A DNA stretch of 10,000 nt from assembly GCA_020216745.1 (NCBI GenBank), contig JAIWNQ010000206.1:1-10000 (forward strand), given 5' to 3'. Of the stretch, positions 1-7,880 are shown in pieces; position 1 is the stretch's first letter; each line of letters opens with the position of its first letter. A program made the position numbers and the translations under genes. The DNA is from Candidatus Hydrogenedens sp. (GTDB taxonomy: Bacteria > Hydrogenedentota > Hydrogenedentia > Hydrogenedentales > Hydrogenedentaceae). A model generated the notes under the pieces. It worked only from the letters and a program-made list of their open reading frames with translations, was not told the origin of the DNA and made no database searches.

Positions 1-660
1 GAAAAAGGCAGTCCTAAAGAAATTGTTTTAGGTGATAACGCTAAAGACGAAATAGCAAAAGCAGATGTGTTAATTGATTTTACTCAACCAGCGTCTTCTG
101 TTCGTCATACTCAGATTGCGTGTTCCTTAAAGAAAGGTGTTGTAATAGGGACAACAGGGCTTTCCTCAGAACAAGAACAATCTCTACGAGATTTTTCAAA
201 GGAAATTCCCATTTTATATGCACCGAATATGAGTGTCGGTGTAAATTTGTTATTCCGTTTAGTAAAAGAAGTTGCGGAATGTTTAGGAATGGATTACAAT
301 GCAGAAATTGTAGAAATTCATCATAATCAAAAAAAAGATAGTCCCAGTGGCACTGCTTTACGGTTAGCAAAGGAAGTAGCAGAGGGGTTAAATTTAGACT
401 CTAAAAAACATGTTTTATATGGGAGAGAAGGAGTTATTGGACCCCGTAAAAAGGAGGAAATCGGCGTGTTAGCAGTTCGTGGAGGGGATGTCGTTGGTGA
501 ACATACTGTATACTTTATTGGACATGGGGAACGTCTACAATTAACACATATTGCACATAATCGGGACAATTTTGCCAAAGGGGCTATCCGTGCAGGACGA
601 TTTATTCATGGTCGTGAACCTGGCATGTATGACATGATGGATGCGTTAGGTTTAAGATAA
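1..660 (+). CDS. dapB: 4-hydroxy-tetrahydrodipicolinate reductase, 5'-truncated by the window edge
   Basis: DapB reduces 4-hydroxy-tetrahydrodipicolinate with NAD(P)H in the cytoplasmic diaminopimelate/lysine pathway. The frame is open from base 1, so the true start lies outside. A GTG at 67 is only an internal codon, because the 22 residues before it already fit the family. The visible 219 residues lack the N-terminal Rossmann glycine motif, roughly 45-50 residues. What remains is complete: IDFTQP (25-30), the nucleotide-binding GTTG (50-53), APNMSVGVN (74-82), and the catalytic/substrate signature HHNQKKDSPSGTA, with His107, His108 and Lys111 matching the E. coli HHxxK residues and SGT at 116-118 for substrate carboxylate binding. 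RGGDVVGEH and the C-terminal GMYDMMDALGL ending are also typical. It is the only rightward gene and converges on the LysM gene. No key residue is missing. Identification is near certain. Confidence 0.97.
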   Translation, partial: EKGSPKEIVLGDNAKDEIAKADVLIDFTQPASSVRHTQIACSLKKGVVIGTTGLSSEQEQSLRDFSKEIPILYAPNMSVGVNLLFRLVKEVAECLGMDYNAEIVEIHHNQKKDSPSGTALRLAKEVAEGLNLDSKKHVLYGREGVIGPRKKEEIGVLAVRGGDVVGEHTVYFIGHGERLQLTHIAHNRDNFAKGAIRAGRFIHGREPGMYDMMDALGLR

Positions 661-680
661 AACAGATAAAATCAAAATAC

Positions 681-3605
681 CTATTGTTCCTTTGTAGGGG
701 CGGGGATAATTAACTTTTGTCCTATGCTAAGAGTTGATTTCTCAGTTAATTGATTCGCCTTGAGTAGAGCATCTAAGGGGACACCATATTTTTTACTTAT
801 TGTATATGGATTATCTCCCTTAGAAACTATATGAATTTTTTCTTCCGTGCTTTGAGGTGCTGATGATTCTGTTTTTTGCTCTTCTTTCTCCGATTTAAGA
901 CTTTCTTTTTTGGGTTCCTCTTTTATTTTGCTACCTTCTACTGAGGGTATCTTTAATTCCTGACCCGCCCGTAATTTTGTGGGGTCAGTTATATTATTAA
1001 ATTCCATAAGAGATTGAACAGGTACACCAAATTTTTTGGCAACAATAGCAGGAGTGTCACCAGGAAGCAATTTATATATCTTCATTCCTTCTTCTGATTT
1101 TGTTTCTATAGAGGGTTGTTCTGTTTGAACTAACAGTTTTTCTTCTCGTCTTTCTTCTGTTTTCTCTTCTCCCTCTTTTTGCATTACTGCTTCTTGTGTT
1201 ACCGCTTCTTGTGGGGTTGGTTGTTCTACTTTTTCTTGCGAAGGTGATGCTGACTCCTGCTTTTTTTCTTCTACCTTCTGTTTTTTATCACCTGGTATTC
1301 TTAGTTTTTGTCCAATTTGTAATCGTGATTTTTCTGTAAGGTTATTCACCTTTAACAGTTCGTTTGTAGACACACCGAGTTTTTTTGCTATAAGAGCAGG
1401 GTAGTCCCCTTTTTGTACAATGTATTCATTAGCATCAACCATTTTTGGTTCTTCTGTTTTTTGCTCAGGTTTTGTTTTAGGCTGTAGTATTTTATAAATT
1501 TTACCCGCCTTTAATGCTGAACCTTTACGTACCCCATTCCAAGCACAGAATTCTGCCTCAGAAATTCCATAAAGTTTGGATATTGAAGCAATAGTTTCAC
1601 CTCGCTTGACTGTATGTAGAATAGGACCTTCGGTTGTTTCCTTCTTAGGCTTAGGCTCAGTAGTAGTTGCAACAGATGTCTTACTTTCAGAAGATACGGC
1701 TGTTTCAGTAGGTTTCGGCGGTTCTACTTTTTGTTCTTCCTTTTTCGCTATAGTTATTGGTGTAATTGGAGTTAATTTATCGATATCTGGAATAGCCACT
1801 GGTGAAGACCGTAGATATTCGAGAGATTGAGCCCTGCTCTCTGCAAGATATGCTAACCCTGTAGCCTCAATACGTTTACCTGCGGAGGTTAACTTGCTTG
1901 CACGCTCCATAAGTTGATGTACCTCTGACAAAATCCAATTTGCCCGATAATCATTTTCGGAATGTGATGTGGAACCTGTTAGATACTCTGTTATTTTCTC
2001 TTCACTACGAGTAATGATGTCTAAAAGAGGTTCGCGGAATGGTTCCCCCCGAAATTGCTCGGTAATGCACGTTCTTTTAATAAAGCAGGACAATTTAGCA
2101 ATAAGTAAATTTTTTCGAACGAATGTTTCATAATCTTTTACCTGCACTTGTTCCAATTGCGGTAATTCACGCAACAGATTTAAGATATGACTACGACTTT
2201 GGCTATCTTTAGGATTATCAGCAATACTCTTCACAGCGTTCGTGATAACGGGATTTTTCAACGAAGTATAGGTATCACTGTTTATTTCTTGAGCTAACCT
2301 TGCCAACGCATTTTCAGCCGCTTTATATAATACTTCATACGTATTGCCTATCAAATACTGGGGTTCAAGTCTTGAATTGAGGCTCAGTGTCCCATTTTCA
2401 ATTTGCGGTAATGTTGCAGGGTTTCCATAGCAATCAAAAAGTTGAGTTGTCGCTAAACCTTCTCCTGTTAATTTCAACGGTTCTGAACCCCAGAAAGCCA
2501 TAAACCAATGAGTTAATGTCTGGAAAATAAACGCATGCAAATTATCTGAATACGTATACCACCCGACTGACTCCGCCTCTTCACCCCAAAAACGGGAAAT
2601 ACCTGATAGAAAAGATAAGAGTTGTGAGACTTTGCCGTCCTGGATTAACACTGTATATGGAATTACGAAACTATCTACGCCACAAGATTTCATTTCCCAA
2701 AGTTTCTGAATTTGGGCAACTGTGTCTGCTGGCAAATTCCCGTTATTAAAATGTAGAAATAGCTTAATACCTTCTCCACCATAACCAATAATTGTATTCC
2801 TTACTATATCAAAATTTTCTCGTCCTTGTACCTCGCCACTCCATGCAATTTCATGAAGTTCTTCAGAAGAAACCGCTTGAATAACAGAGGGTATTGATTC
2901 TAACGATTTGAATGAAGGACGAAATGTCCCTATACTTTTAGATTTTCTTGCTATCTGGACACATTTATTTAAAAAATCAGGGGTATAATTACCTTCGATT
3001 TCCCATGTGCTTATATAACCGCCAAACCGATTATTTAAATCTTCAAAAGCATCTAATGGAGATGCGTGTTTGTCATAGTTAAAAACAAATGAAACATAAT
3101 ATTTCATGGATATTGCTTTTTTTATACGTGTTTCTAAATCTGATGTGTTGTCATCAAAAGATACCTTACGTATCCCTATCATTTGAGCCACATATAAACC
3201 ATCATTATCTGGATTGTGGAGAACAACTGGTGGCAACCCTGACGTTTCTGTGTTTCGTTCAACTCTACAGAAAGGGATTTTCCACTCATTGGACTCATTT
3301 TTATACTTTATCGAAATGTTTGCTATTAAAAACGTCCGTAATGGAGTTAATTCGGAAACAGAGACCCAATATTTTCCACTCGGATATGTAATCGGTTTGT
3401 CAGGGATGAACTGAATAACCGATTCACCATTTATATTGGTAATATTTACTTCCATTTCAAATGGTGTATTAGGCGGTCCTGAAACTGCAACAATTAGCGG
3501 TTCATCAATAAAAACAATGGGCAATATCTGGTCAGGAGACAATTGGACATCAAAAGGAACTGCATAAGAGGAAATAAAAACAAATAATGATAAAAAAAGT
3601 GTCAT
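681..3605 (-). CDS. Exported protein with degenerate glycosidase-like barrel and four C-terminal LysM domains
   Basis: A 974-residue protein, probably secreted and held at the peptidoglycan by LysM domains; its function is unknown. The start at 3605 is chosen because it gives a hydrophobic leader (MTLFLSLFVFISSYA, unusually without a basic residue) and has GAGGA 7 nt upstream. A longer frame to 3701 would overlap the preceding gene by 86 bp. Layout: beta-rich region about 20-115; mixed alpha/beta region 130-375 that resembles a glycosidase TIM barrel (WEIEGNY at 201-207, IKLFLHFNNGN at 280-290); a short beta segment ending LEPQYLIG (413-420) like the C-terminal sandwich of such enzymes; helical region 421-605; Pro/Lys/Glu/Thr linker to 663; LysM1 664-707, LysM2 726-771, LysM3 842-887 and LysM4 923-968, separated by charged linkers. 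The LysM calls are seen directly (GD/GE near the start, N in the middle, GQKLxIP at the end). The barrel is inference. It is the last gene of the leftward block, 10 bp after the metallo-hydrolase. Confidence 0.88.
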   Translation of the reverse strand: MTLFLSLFVFISSYAVPFDVQLSPDQILPIVFIDEPLIVAVSGPPNTPFEMEVNITNINGESVIQFIPDKPITYPSGKYWVSVSELTPLRTFLIANISIKYKNESNEWKIPFCRVERNTETSGLPPVVLHNPDNDGLYVAQMIGIRKVSFDDNTSDLETRIKKAISMKYYVSFVFNYDKHASPLDAFEDLNNRFGGYISTWEIEGNYTPDFLNKCVQIARKSKSIGTFRPSFKSLESIPSVIQAVSSEELHEIAWSGEVQGRENFDIVRNTIIGYGGEGIKLFLHFNNGNLPADTVAQIQKLWEMKSCGVDSFVIPYTVLIQDGKVSQLLSFLSGISRFWGEEAESVGWYTYSDNLHAFIFQTLTHWFMAFWGSEPLKLTGEGLATTQLFDCYGNPATLPQIENGTLSLNSRLEPQYLIGNTYEVLYKAAENALARLAQEINSDTYTSLKNPVITNAVKSIADNPKDSQSRSHILNLLRELPQLEQVQVKDYETFVRKNLLIAKLSCFIKRTCITEQFRGEPFREPLLDIITRSEEKITEYLTGSTSHSENDYRANWILSEVHQLMERASKLTSAGKRIEATGLAYLAESRAQSLEYLRSSPVAIPDIDKLTPITPITIAKKEEQKVEPPKPTETAVSSESKTSVATTTEPKPKKETTEGPILHTVKRGETIASISKLYGISEAEFCAWNGVRKGSALKAGKIYKILQPKTKPEQKTEEPKMVDANEYIVQKGDYPALIAKKLGVSTNELLKVNNLTEKSRLQIGQKLRIPGDKKQKVEEKKQESASPSQEKVEQPTPQEAVTQEAVMQKEGEEKTEERREEKLLVQTEQPSIETKSEEGMKIYKLLPGDTPAIVAKKFGVPVQSLMEFNNITDPTKLRAGQELKIPSVEGSKIKEEPKKESLKSEKEEQKTESSAPQSTEEKIHIVSKGDNPYTISKKYGVPLDALLKANQLTEKSTLSIGQKLIIPAPTKEQ

Positions 3606-3612
3606 AAACAGT

Positions 3613-3617
3613 TCCTC
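3613..3617 (-). promoter_or_regulatory. Ribosome binding site of the LysM gene, overlapping the upstream stop codon
   Basis: GAGGA on the minus strand, 7 nt before the ATG at 3605, shares bases with the TGA stop (3618-3616) of the preceding gene. This fixes the LysM start at 3605 and suggests translational coupling of the two genes. Confidence 0.7.
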
Positions 3618-4230
3618 AGAACTCGCCCACAAATGGGTTTGTTTCTCGTTCAATACCAATGGTTGTCGCAGGACCATGTCCGGAATAAACGATGGTATCA
3701 TCAGGTAAAACGAAGAGTTTTTCTTTGATAGATTTTATTAATGTATCATAGTCGCCACCGGGAAGGTCTGTTCTCCCAATAGAACCTTGAAAAAGAACAT
3801 CGCCAACAAATACGAAACCATCACTTACTAAGGAAATATGCCCAGGCGCATGCCCTGGAGTATATAACACCTTCAACGTAATATTCCCTACCTTAATTTC
3901 GTCTCCTTCTTGAAGGTAGTCATCAGGGGGTGGAGAGGATTGAAACGGAACGCCAAACAGCAGAGCCTGCTGTCCCAAAGTTTGCAATACAACTTCACTT
4001 TCAGGGTGCATCAACAACGGAGCACCTGTTGCACGGCAAACACTGGCATTACCTCCACAATGGTCTATATGACAATGTGTGTTAATAACAGCACGAACAG
4101 ACAAATTCTTTAGGTCCTGAATGAGTCTCATATTTGCTTCACCGGGGTCAATAACAATGGCTTCTCCATCATCAATCAAAATGTAAGTGTTCACAAAAAA
4201 AGGAGTTATTTCATAAACTTTTATTTCCAA
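3616..4230 (-). CDS. Metallo-beta-lactamase-fold hydrolase, glyoxalase II type (GloC/YcbL-like)
   Basis: A 204-residue cytoplasmic enzyme of the short glyoxalase-II-like group, likely hydrolysing a thiolester such as S-lactoylglutathione or another thiol adduct. It has no signal peptide. All metal ligands are visible: the HxHxDH motif as H52-C-H54-I-D56-H57, His127 in TPGHAPGH, Asp144 in VGDVLF, and His185 in YSGHGPATT. GSIGRTDLPGGD (149-160) and the ERETNPF ending are hallmarks of this subgroup. It lacks the extra C-terminal substrate domain of classical glyoxalase II, as YcbL-type proteins do. The start is a TTG, supported by AAAGGAG 7 nt upstream and by the family N-terminus (EIKVYEITPFFVNTYIL). 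It precedes the LysM gene by 10 bp and follows the esterase gene after an 82 bp gap, so it may open its own transcript. The exact substrate cannot be read from sequence; a persulfide dioxygenase role is less likely from the short length. Confidence 0.94.
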   Translation of the reverse strand: MEIKVYEITPFFVNTYILIDDGEAIVIDPGEANMRLIQDLKNLSVRAVINTHCHIDHCGGNASVCRATGAPLLMHPESEVVLQTLGQQALLFGVPFQSSPPPDDYLQEGDEIKVGNITLKVLYTPGHAPGHISLVSDGFVFVGDVLFQGSIGRTDLPGGDYDTLIKSIKEKLFVLPDDTIVYSGHGPATTIGIERETNPFVGEF

Positions 4231-4237
4231 CGCTTAT

Positions 4238-4244
4238 CTCCTTT
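4238..4244 (-). promoter_or_regulatory. Ribosome binding site that decides the TTG start of the metallo-hydrolase
   Basis: AAAGGAG on the minus strand, 7 nt before the TTG at 4230. No ATG in frame gives a full N-terminus, so this strong site is the reason for accepting the rare start codon. Confidence 0.75.
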
Positions 4245-4258
4245 ACTTGTTTTTGAAT

Positions 4259-4269
4259 ATTATATTATA
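4259..4269 (-). promoter_or_regulatory. Candidate -10 region (overlapping double TATAAT) before the metallo-hydrolase
   Basis: The minus strand reads TATAATATAAT, two perfect -10 hexamers sharing a base, 29-39 bp before the TTG start. No good -35 sits 16-18 bp upstream; that zone is instead occupied by a palindrome (4282-4295). It could give the metallo-hydrolase and LysM genes their own transcript. AT-rich spacers often yield such matches by chance, so this is tentative. Confidence 0.3.
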
Positions 4270-4281
4270 TCCGAGCAATAG

Positions 4282-4295
4282 ATACGAGTTCGTAT
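4282..4295. repeat. Short palindrome (6 bp arms, 2 bp centre) in the esterase/metallo-hydrolase spacer
   Basis: ATACGA-GT-TCGTAT lies 17 bp after the esterase stop. As RNA it would form a 5 bp stem with a 4 nt loop. On the leftward transcript no U run follows, so it is a poor terminator for the esterase; on the plus strand TTTTT follows, but no rightward gene ends here. It overlaps the expected -35 zone of the candidate promoter, so an operator is possible. Confidence 0.35.
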
Positions 4296-4312
4296 TTTTA
4301 TCCCTTACTATT

Positions 4313-6607
4313 CTAATTTACAAGTGCTACAAGGTCGTTCAAATCTTTGATTTGATTTTGAATAGCTACAGGTGCATAGAGAGACAGATTTGGATGGACA
4401 TGGAAAATAGAGCAATTTTGTTCAGGAACAATCCACCATAAGGCGTTCTGGATATCGCCAATACTCCGAATACAGGGAATATAAAAATATTGTTCCCAAA
4501 TACTATCATCATTTAGGTCAAGTTCGTTCATATCTGCAAAGATAGGATTAGCAATATCACAAATAGCCCCTGCGAGTAATGACAATACACCGGCATTTCC
4601 CATACCGATTAATGTAATAGGTGTTTGCAAATCTCTACGGGAACTTAACCAAACCAGCGATGTGATAATATCCTGTATCTGTTCGGCAGGTCGAGTATTC
4701 AAGAATGTATCCAGATAATTTGAGGTTTCTTTCCTCTTAACTTTTTCAAACGGTGATTGATGTTCTCCTGTTAAAAATAGGTCTACCAGAGCGATTGCAT
4801 ACCCTTTTTGCATAAGATTTTGAAGTGCAGGATGAAGTGAGCCATCCGGATTTACAAAATATCCTTTGCCTTCATGATGAACGCATAGCACTACTTTTTG
4901 TGTTTCTGGTTTATTAGACCTATAAAATAATAAAGGTACCTGGTCGTGAATTTTTGCCCGTGATATAATCCAGCGTTCTAACACAAAGGTTGTTTCTCTA
5001 CTCACAGAGACACATGTTCCCAACGTATCATTTATAGCAGGTATTTCCGCACCGGTTACAATGGCGAGAGAATGTTTATCTTTTTCACGGAATTCTTTTA
5101 CCTGTTCTTTTTTTATTGCAATATATTTATTTCGCAATGACTTTTTCTCGGAAACGAATTTATTTAATGTTTCATCATAACCTGCTTTTTTCAATTCTTC
5201 AATTTTATCATCTGTAAAAACGCGAAGTGATTCTTTCGGTGGAATTTCCAAATCTGGCTCTGAAAATTGTTCCCAATTTTGTTGTGGAAAGAACCGTTTC
5301 CCAAAGAAACGATATACCGCTTCACGGCTTTCTTTATTATAGTTATGTTCTGCGTTGACCTGCTGGTATTCTAAATTTGCGTCTTCACCATACAATTTGT
5401 ATATGCTTCGGATTGCAGGATATTCCACCCGAGGAGTTGCCCGTGTCCAATCACCTGTGGCACATACAAGTATCATGGGGCGCGGAGCCATTAATGCCCC
5501 TATTTCCATATTCGATGCATTTCTGCGAATTAACGGGGCATTTTCGCAGATACAGCCTCCCTGCATGGAACAGGAAATCATATTAACAGGTGCGGAGACT
5601 TTAACTCGTGGTTCTACTGAAAATAGTAGAAATGTTTGTGTCCCTCCGCCAGAAGCACCCGTGCATGCGATTTGTTCAGGGTCAACATCCGGTAATGCTT
5701 GTAGAAAATCCAATGACCGAATGCTATTCCATAACTGGACGGCACATGGATGAATAGCCCATAATTTTAGCAAATTAGTACCCCAGTTATGAGGGAGTTG
5801 CTGTGAATCGTTATAACCAACCATATCATAACTAAACACGACAAAACCCATGCGAGCCATAGTAATGCATCGAGCAGGAACAGAGCCTATATTACTATTC
5901 TCAAATCGCCCTTTTTTCCAATGTCCATGAGGGCATAAAACCCCTGGATGTTTTCCCTCTTTAACGGGACGATATAAATTGCCCGTAACATAAAATCCAG
6001 GGAACGATTCAAAATATACCTTTTCTACAGTAAAACCATCCCCTTGAAATTTATCAAATATTTTTGCATTTAGCGGACACTTTTCTCGCTCAGGGAAGAG
6101 ACCACATGCAATAGATATGGTTCGGCGAAGGTGTTCTGCAAATGATTCCCAGTCCTGTAAATTGTCAAAATGGGGCATAGTAAAAACTGTATTTGTATTG
6201 CGTATCATCTCTACACGAGCATCGGATACTCGTTTTGGCTCTTGTAAAACTCGTGCGTATTTACACCATATCTCGGGATTGTAATCTGTCTGATTGGAGA
6301 GCACAATAGAAAAGACATTTGTATCTCCATGAACCTGTATGGTTTGGCTATTTTTTATAGTTAATGATTTTATGTTCAACCATATATAGTCTGTTACATC
6401 CTTTTTATCTTTCTCTTTTTCAGGTGCAGAATAAGATAATTTTTGATTATCAATAATTACTTCTCCTGATTTGCCTTTTTCTGTCCAGACCCAAACAGCA
6501 TAATTTCCATCCTCTGGGACATTTAATTCGCCCCATTCGCAAGCATTAACCCAGAGAATGGCATGGAAAAGGATAAAATGTATGGAAAATAAAGTTGTGC
6601 TAATCAT
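4313..6607 (-). CDS. Exported two-domain alpha/beta hydrolase, acetyl xylan esterase-like, with inactive second domain
   Basis: A 764-residue protein, likely a secreted carbohydrate esterase or related serine hydrolase. Residues 1-22 form a signal peptide ending near VNACEW. Residues 24-110 look like a beta-sandwich accessory domain. The first hydrolase domain (about 185-440) has CPHGHWKKGR (225-234), VFSYDMVGYNDS (257-268), the nucleophile elbow GASGGG with Ser319, Asp386 in ATGDWT, and His421 in NAEHNYN: a complete Ser-Asp-His triad. The CENAPLIRR and LMAPRPM motifs match the planctomycete-type family annotated as acetyl xylan esterase/dienelactone hydrolase. A second hydrolase-like domain (about 540-730) keeps the VVLCVHHEGKG and YAIALVDL strands, but its elbow is GMGNAG (668-673), with glycine where the serine should be. 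The gene starts 3 bp after the sialidase-like gene with AAGGA 7 nt upstream, so the two are surely co-transcribed. Substrate is unproven; deacetylation of the glycan attacked by its neighbour is inferred. Confidence 0.9.
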   Translation of the reverse strand: MISTTLFSIHFILFHAILWVNACEWGELNVPEDGNYAVWVWTEKGKSGEVIIDNQKLSYSAPEKEKDKKDVTDYIWLNIKSLTIKNSQTIQVHGDTNVFSIVLSNQTDYNPEIWCKYARVLQEPKRVSDARVEMIRNTNTVFTMPHFDNLQDWESFAEHLRRTISIACGLFPEREKCPLNAKIFDKFQGDGFTVEKVYFESFPGFYVTGNLYRPVKEGKHPGVLCPHGHWKKGRFENSNIGSVPARCITMARMGFVVFSYDMVGYNDSQQLPHNWGTNLLKLWAIHPCAVQLWNSIRSLDFLQALPDVDPEQIACTGASGGGTQTFLLFSVEPRVKVSAPVNMISCSMQGGCICENAPLIRRNASNMEIGALMAPRPMILVCATGDWTRATPRVEYPAIRSIYKLYGEDANLEYQQVNAEHNYNKESREAVYRFFGKRFFPQQNWEQFSEPDLEIPPKESLRVFTDDKIEELKKAGYDETLNKFVSEKKSLRNKYIAIKKEQVKEFREKDKHSLAIVTGAEIPAINDTLGTCVSVSRETTFVLERWIISRAKIHDQVPLLFYRSNKPETQKVVLCVHHEGKGYFVNPDGSLHPALQNLMQKGYAIALVDLFLTGEHQSPFEKVKRKETSNYLDTFLNTRPAEQIQDIITSLVWLSSRRDLQTPITLIGMGNAGVLSLLAGAICDIANPIFADMNELDLNDDSIWEQYFYIPCIRSIGDIQNALWWIVPEQNCSIFHVHPNLSLYAPVAIQNQIKDLNDLVALVN

Positions 6608-6610
6608 GGG

Positions 6611-7720
6611 TTATTCCTTATTGTTACTTTTTTCATTCCAGTTAATAAGTTGGTCTTCAGTAAAAATAGCGAGATTAATTTGTGTGCGTTCATGTGAGGT
6701 AAAAATCAATGCTATTCTACCATCCTTCAACTGTATGGCATACGGGTAAGCATACGAATCCTTACCACGCACAAGGTCTCTTTTTATCTTCCATGTTTTC
6801 CCTTCATCCATTGAGATTGCTACGGAAAGAGGATTTCTATCCCCTGGGTTATCATTAAAAAACAATAGAAGATGTCCATTTTTTAACTTTATAAGGTCGA
6901 TAGCAGCATTAGGGTTTACAAATTCTGTGTCTACGCCATCTGTCCATGTCTTCCCGCCATCAAACGACTCGGTTCGCACAATGAAACCATCTGGAATTGG
7001 GTCATACCCTCCTCCTCGACGGCAGTATGCAAGAAGATGTGTATTGCTCAAGGCTACAACAGAAGGTTGTAAATTACCGATACGTGAGTGGACATGATTG
7101 CTTTGTGTCCATGTGCGAGTTTTTAAATCATGAATAAAGAATACGGAGCTTGTTTCTGGTGCAGTAAATTCTGGGTCATCACCTTTCTCGTGGTATGCAG
7201 GCAGAATAAATTTGTCATTGCTTAACAACAACGGTTGAGAACGCACCATCATACCTGGCTCAAATGCAAGCACAGCAGAGTCAGACCATGTATTGGCTCC
7301 ATCCTTTGAAATTTTATAATGTATCCGCGATGTGCACCACGTTTCACCATATCGCACCACATAAAATAACCAGACAATACCATTTGGTCCCTGCCAAACT
7401 ACAGGATTTCCCTCACCAAGCCACGGAATATCTGCAATAACTACTGGCGATTGCCATTGGTTAGAACCTTTCGGCAACCTTGAACCAAATACTTTTGTAT
7501 CATCTTCATACTCCCCAGTACCGCAATAATATGCCAGATACAAATCACCATTATCCAGTTCTGTTATGGATGCTGGATGCTTATACTTTCCCCCAGGTGT
7601 TTCTGTTCCAAATACTTTTTGTATAAGTATTTGAGGGTTTACGCATACGACTTCTGGGAAAGAATAGGCAAATTGTCCGATGAGCAACATTAAAATCAAA
7701 ACAAACCCACAATTCTTCAT
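6611..7720 (-). CDS. Exported BNR-repeat protein of the sialidase/neuraminidase fold
   Basis: A 369-residue protein of the six-bladed beta-propeller sialidase superfamily (BNR_2 type, often named exo-alpha-sialidase in environmental genomes). A signal peptide is clear: MKNCG, a hydrophobic core, and a probable cut after FAYS (residue 20). Three Asp-box repeats S-x-D-x-G-x-T-W are seen: SKDGANTW (138-145), SFDGGKTW (252-259) and SMDEGKTW (303-310). RNPLSVAIS (295-303) and AYPYAIQLKDGRIALIFTS (324-342) are typical of the last two blades. Length fits a single propeller with no extra lectin or binding domain. AAGGAG lies 7 nt before the ATG. It stands 160 bp after the DUF4838 gene behind a plausible promoter and 3 bp before the esterase gene. 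Whether it cleaves sialic acid or another glycan is open, because the arginine triad and Tyr/Glu pair of true sialidases cannot be assigned with confidence by eye. Confidence 0.9.
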   Translation of the reverse strand: MKNCGFVLILMLLIGQFAYSFPEVVCVNPQILIQKVFGTETPGGKYKHPASITELDNGDLYLAYYCGTGEYEDDTKVFGSRLPKGSNQWQSPVVIADIPWLGEGNPVVWQGPNGIVWLFYVVRYGETWCTSRIHYKISKDGANTWSDSAVLAFEPGMMVRSQPLLLSNDKFILPAYHEKGDDPEFTAPETSSVFFIHDLKTRTWTQSNHVHSRIGNLQPSVVALSNTHLLAYCRRGGGYDPIPDGFIVRTESFDGGKTWTDGVDTEFVNPNAAIDLIKLKNGHLLLFFNDNPGDRNPLSVAISMDEGKTWKIKRDLVRGKDSYAYPYAIQLKDGRIALIFTSHERTQINLAIFTEDQLINWNEKSNNKE

Positions 7721-7760
7721 ACTTTTTCTCCTTAGACTTTATAGAATATAACTCGTAATA

Positions 7761-7789
7761 ATTCTATATAGATATAAGACTAAAATCAA
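7761..7789 (-). promoter_or_regulatory. Likely sigma-70-type promoter for the sialidase-like/esterase pair
   Basis: On the minus strand TTGATT (7789-7784) and TAGAAT (7766-7761) are separated by exactly 17 bp. The start of transcription would fall about 30-35 nt before the ATG at 7720. It is the best promoter match I found in the window, though the spacer is very AT-rich. Confidence 0.45.
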
Positions 7790-7880
7790 AATACAATAAA
7801 ATATCCCATCATTTTTTAATTTTAATATACTATAAATTTGTTAAAACATTAATCTTAAAAGATTTCCCTTCATATCATCA

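Noticed and set aside
661..680. Search for a bidirectional terminator between the convergent dapB and LysM genes
   Set aside because: The 20 bp between stops have no inverted repeat; a CCTA/TAGG pairing nearby has only 4 bp and a long loop.
1081..1300. Repetitive, T/C-rich stretch looking like a simple-sequence repeat
   Set aside because: It encodes the Glu/Lys/Gln/Pro-rich linker between LysM2 and LysM3. The repetition follows from the amino-acid bias, with no true tandem unit.
1576..1830. Hydrophobic 84-codon open frame on the plus strand inside the LysM gene
   Set aside because: It is antisense to the linker and LysM1; the Val/Ser/Gly-rich translation is what the complementary coding sequence gives, and nothing else supports a gene.
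3606..3701. Extended start for the LysM protein at 3701
   Set aside because: It would add 32 residues that lie inside the metallo-hydrolase gene, bury the hydrophobic leader and ignore the good ribosome site before 3605.
5355..5753. Open frame of 132 codons on the plus strand inside the esterase gene
   Set aside because: It lies opposite the best-conserved part of the esterase (nucleophile elbow and CENAP motif) and its translation resembles no family, so it is an antisense shadow.
7851..7864. Palindrome AATCTTAAAAGATT after the DUF4838 stop, considered as a terminator
   Set aside because: The arms contain a single G-C pair each, the loop is too short and only TTTT follows after a gap. It is too weak to call an intrinsic terminator.
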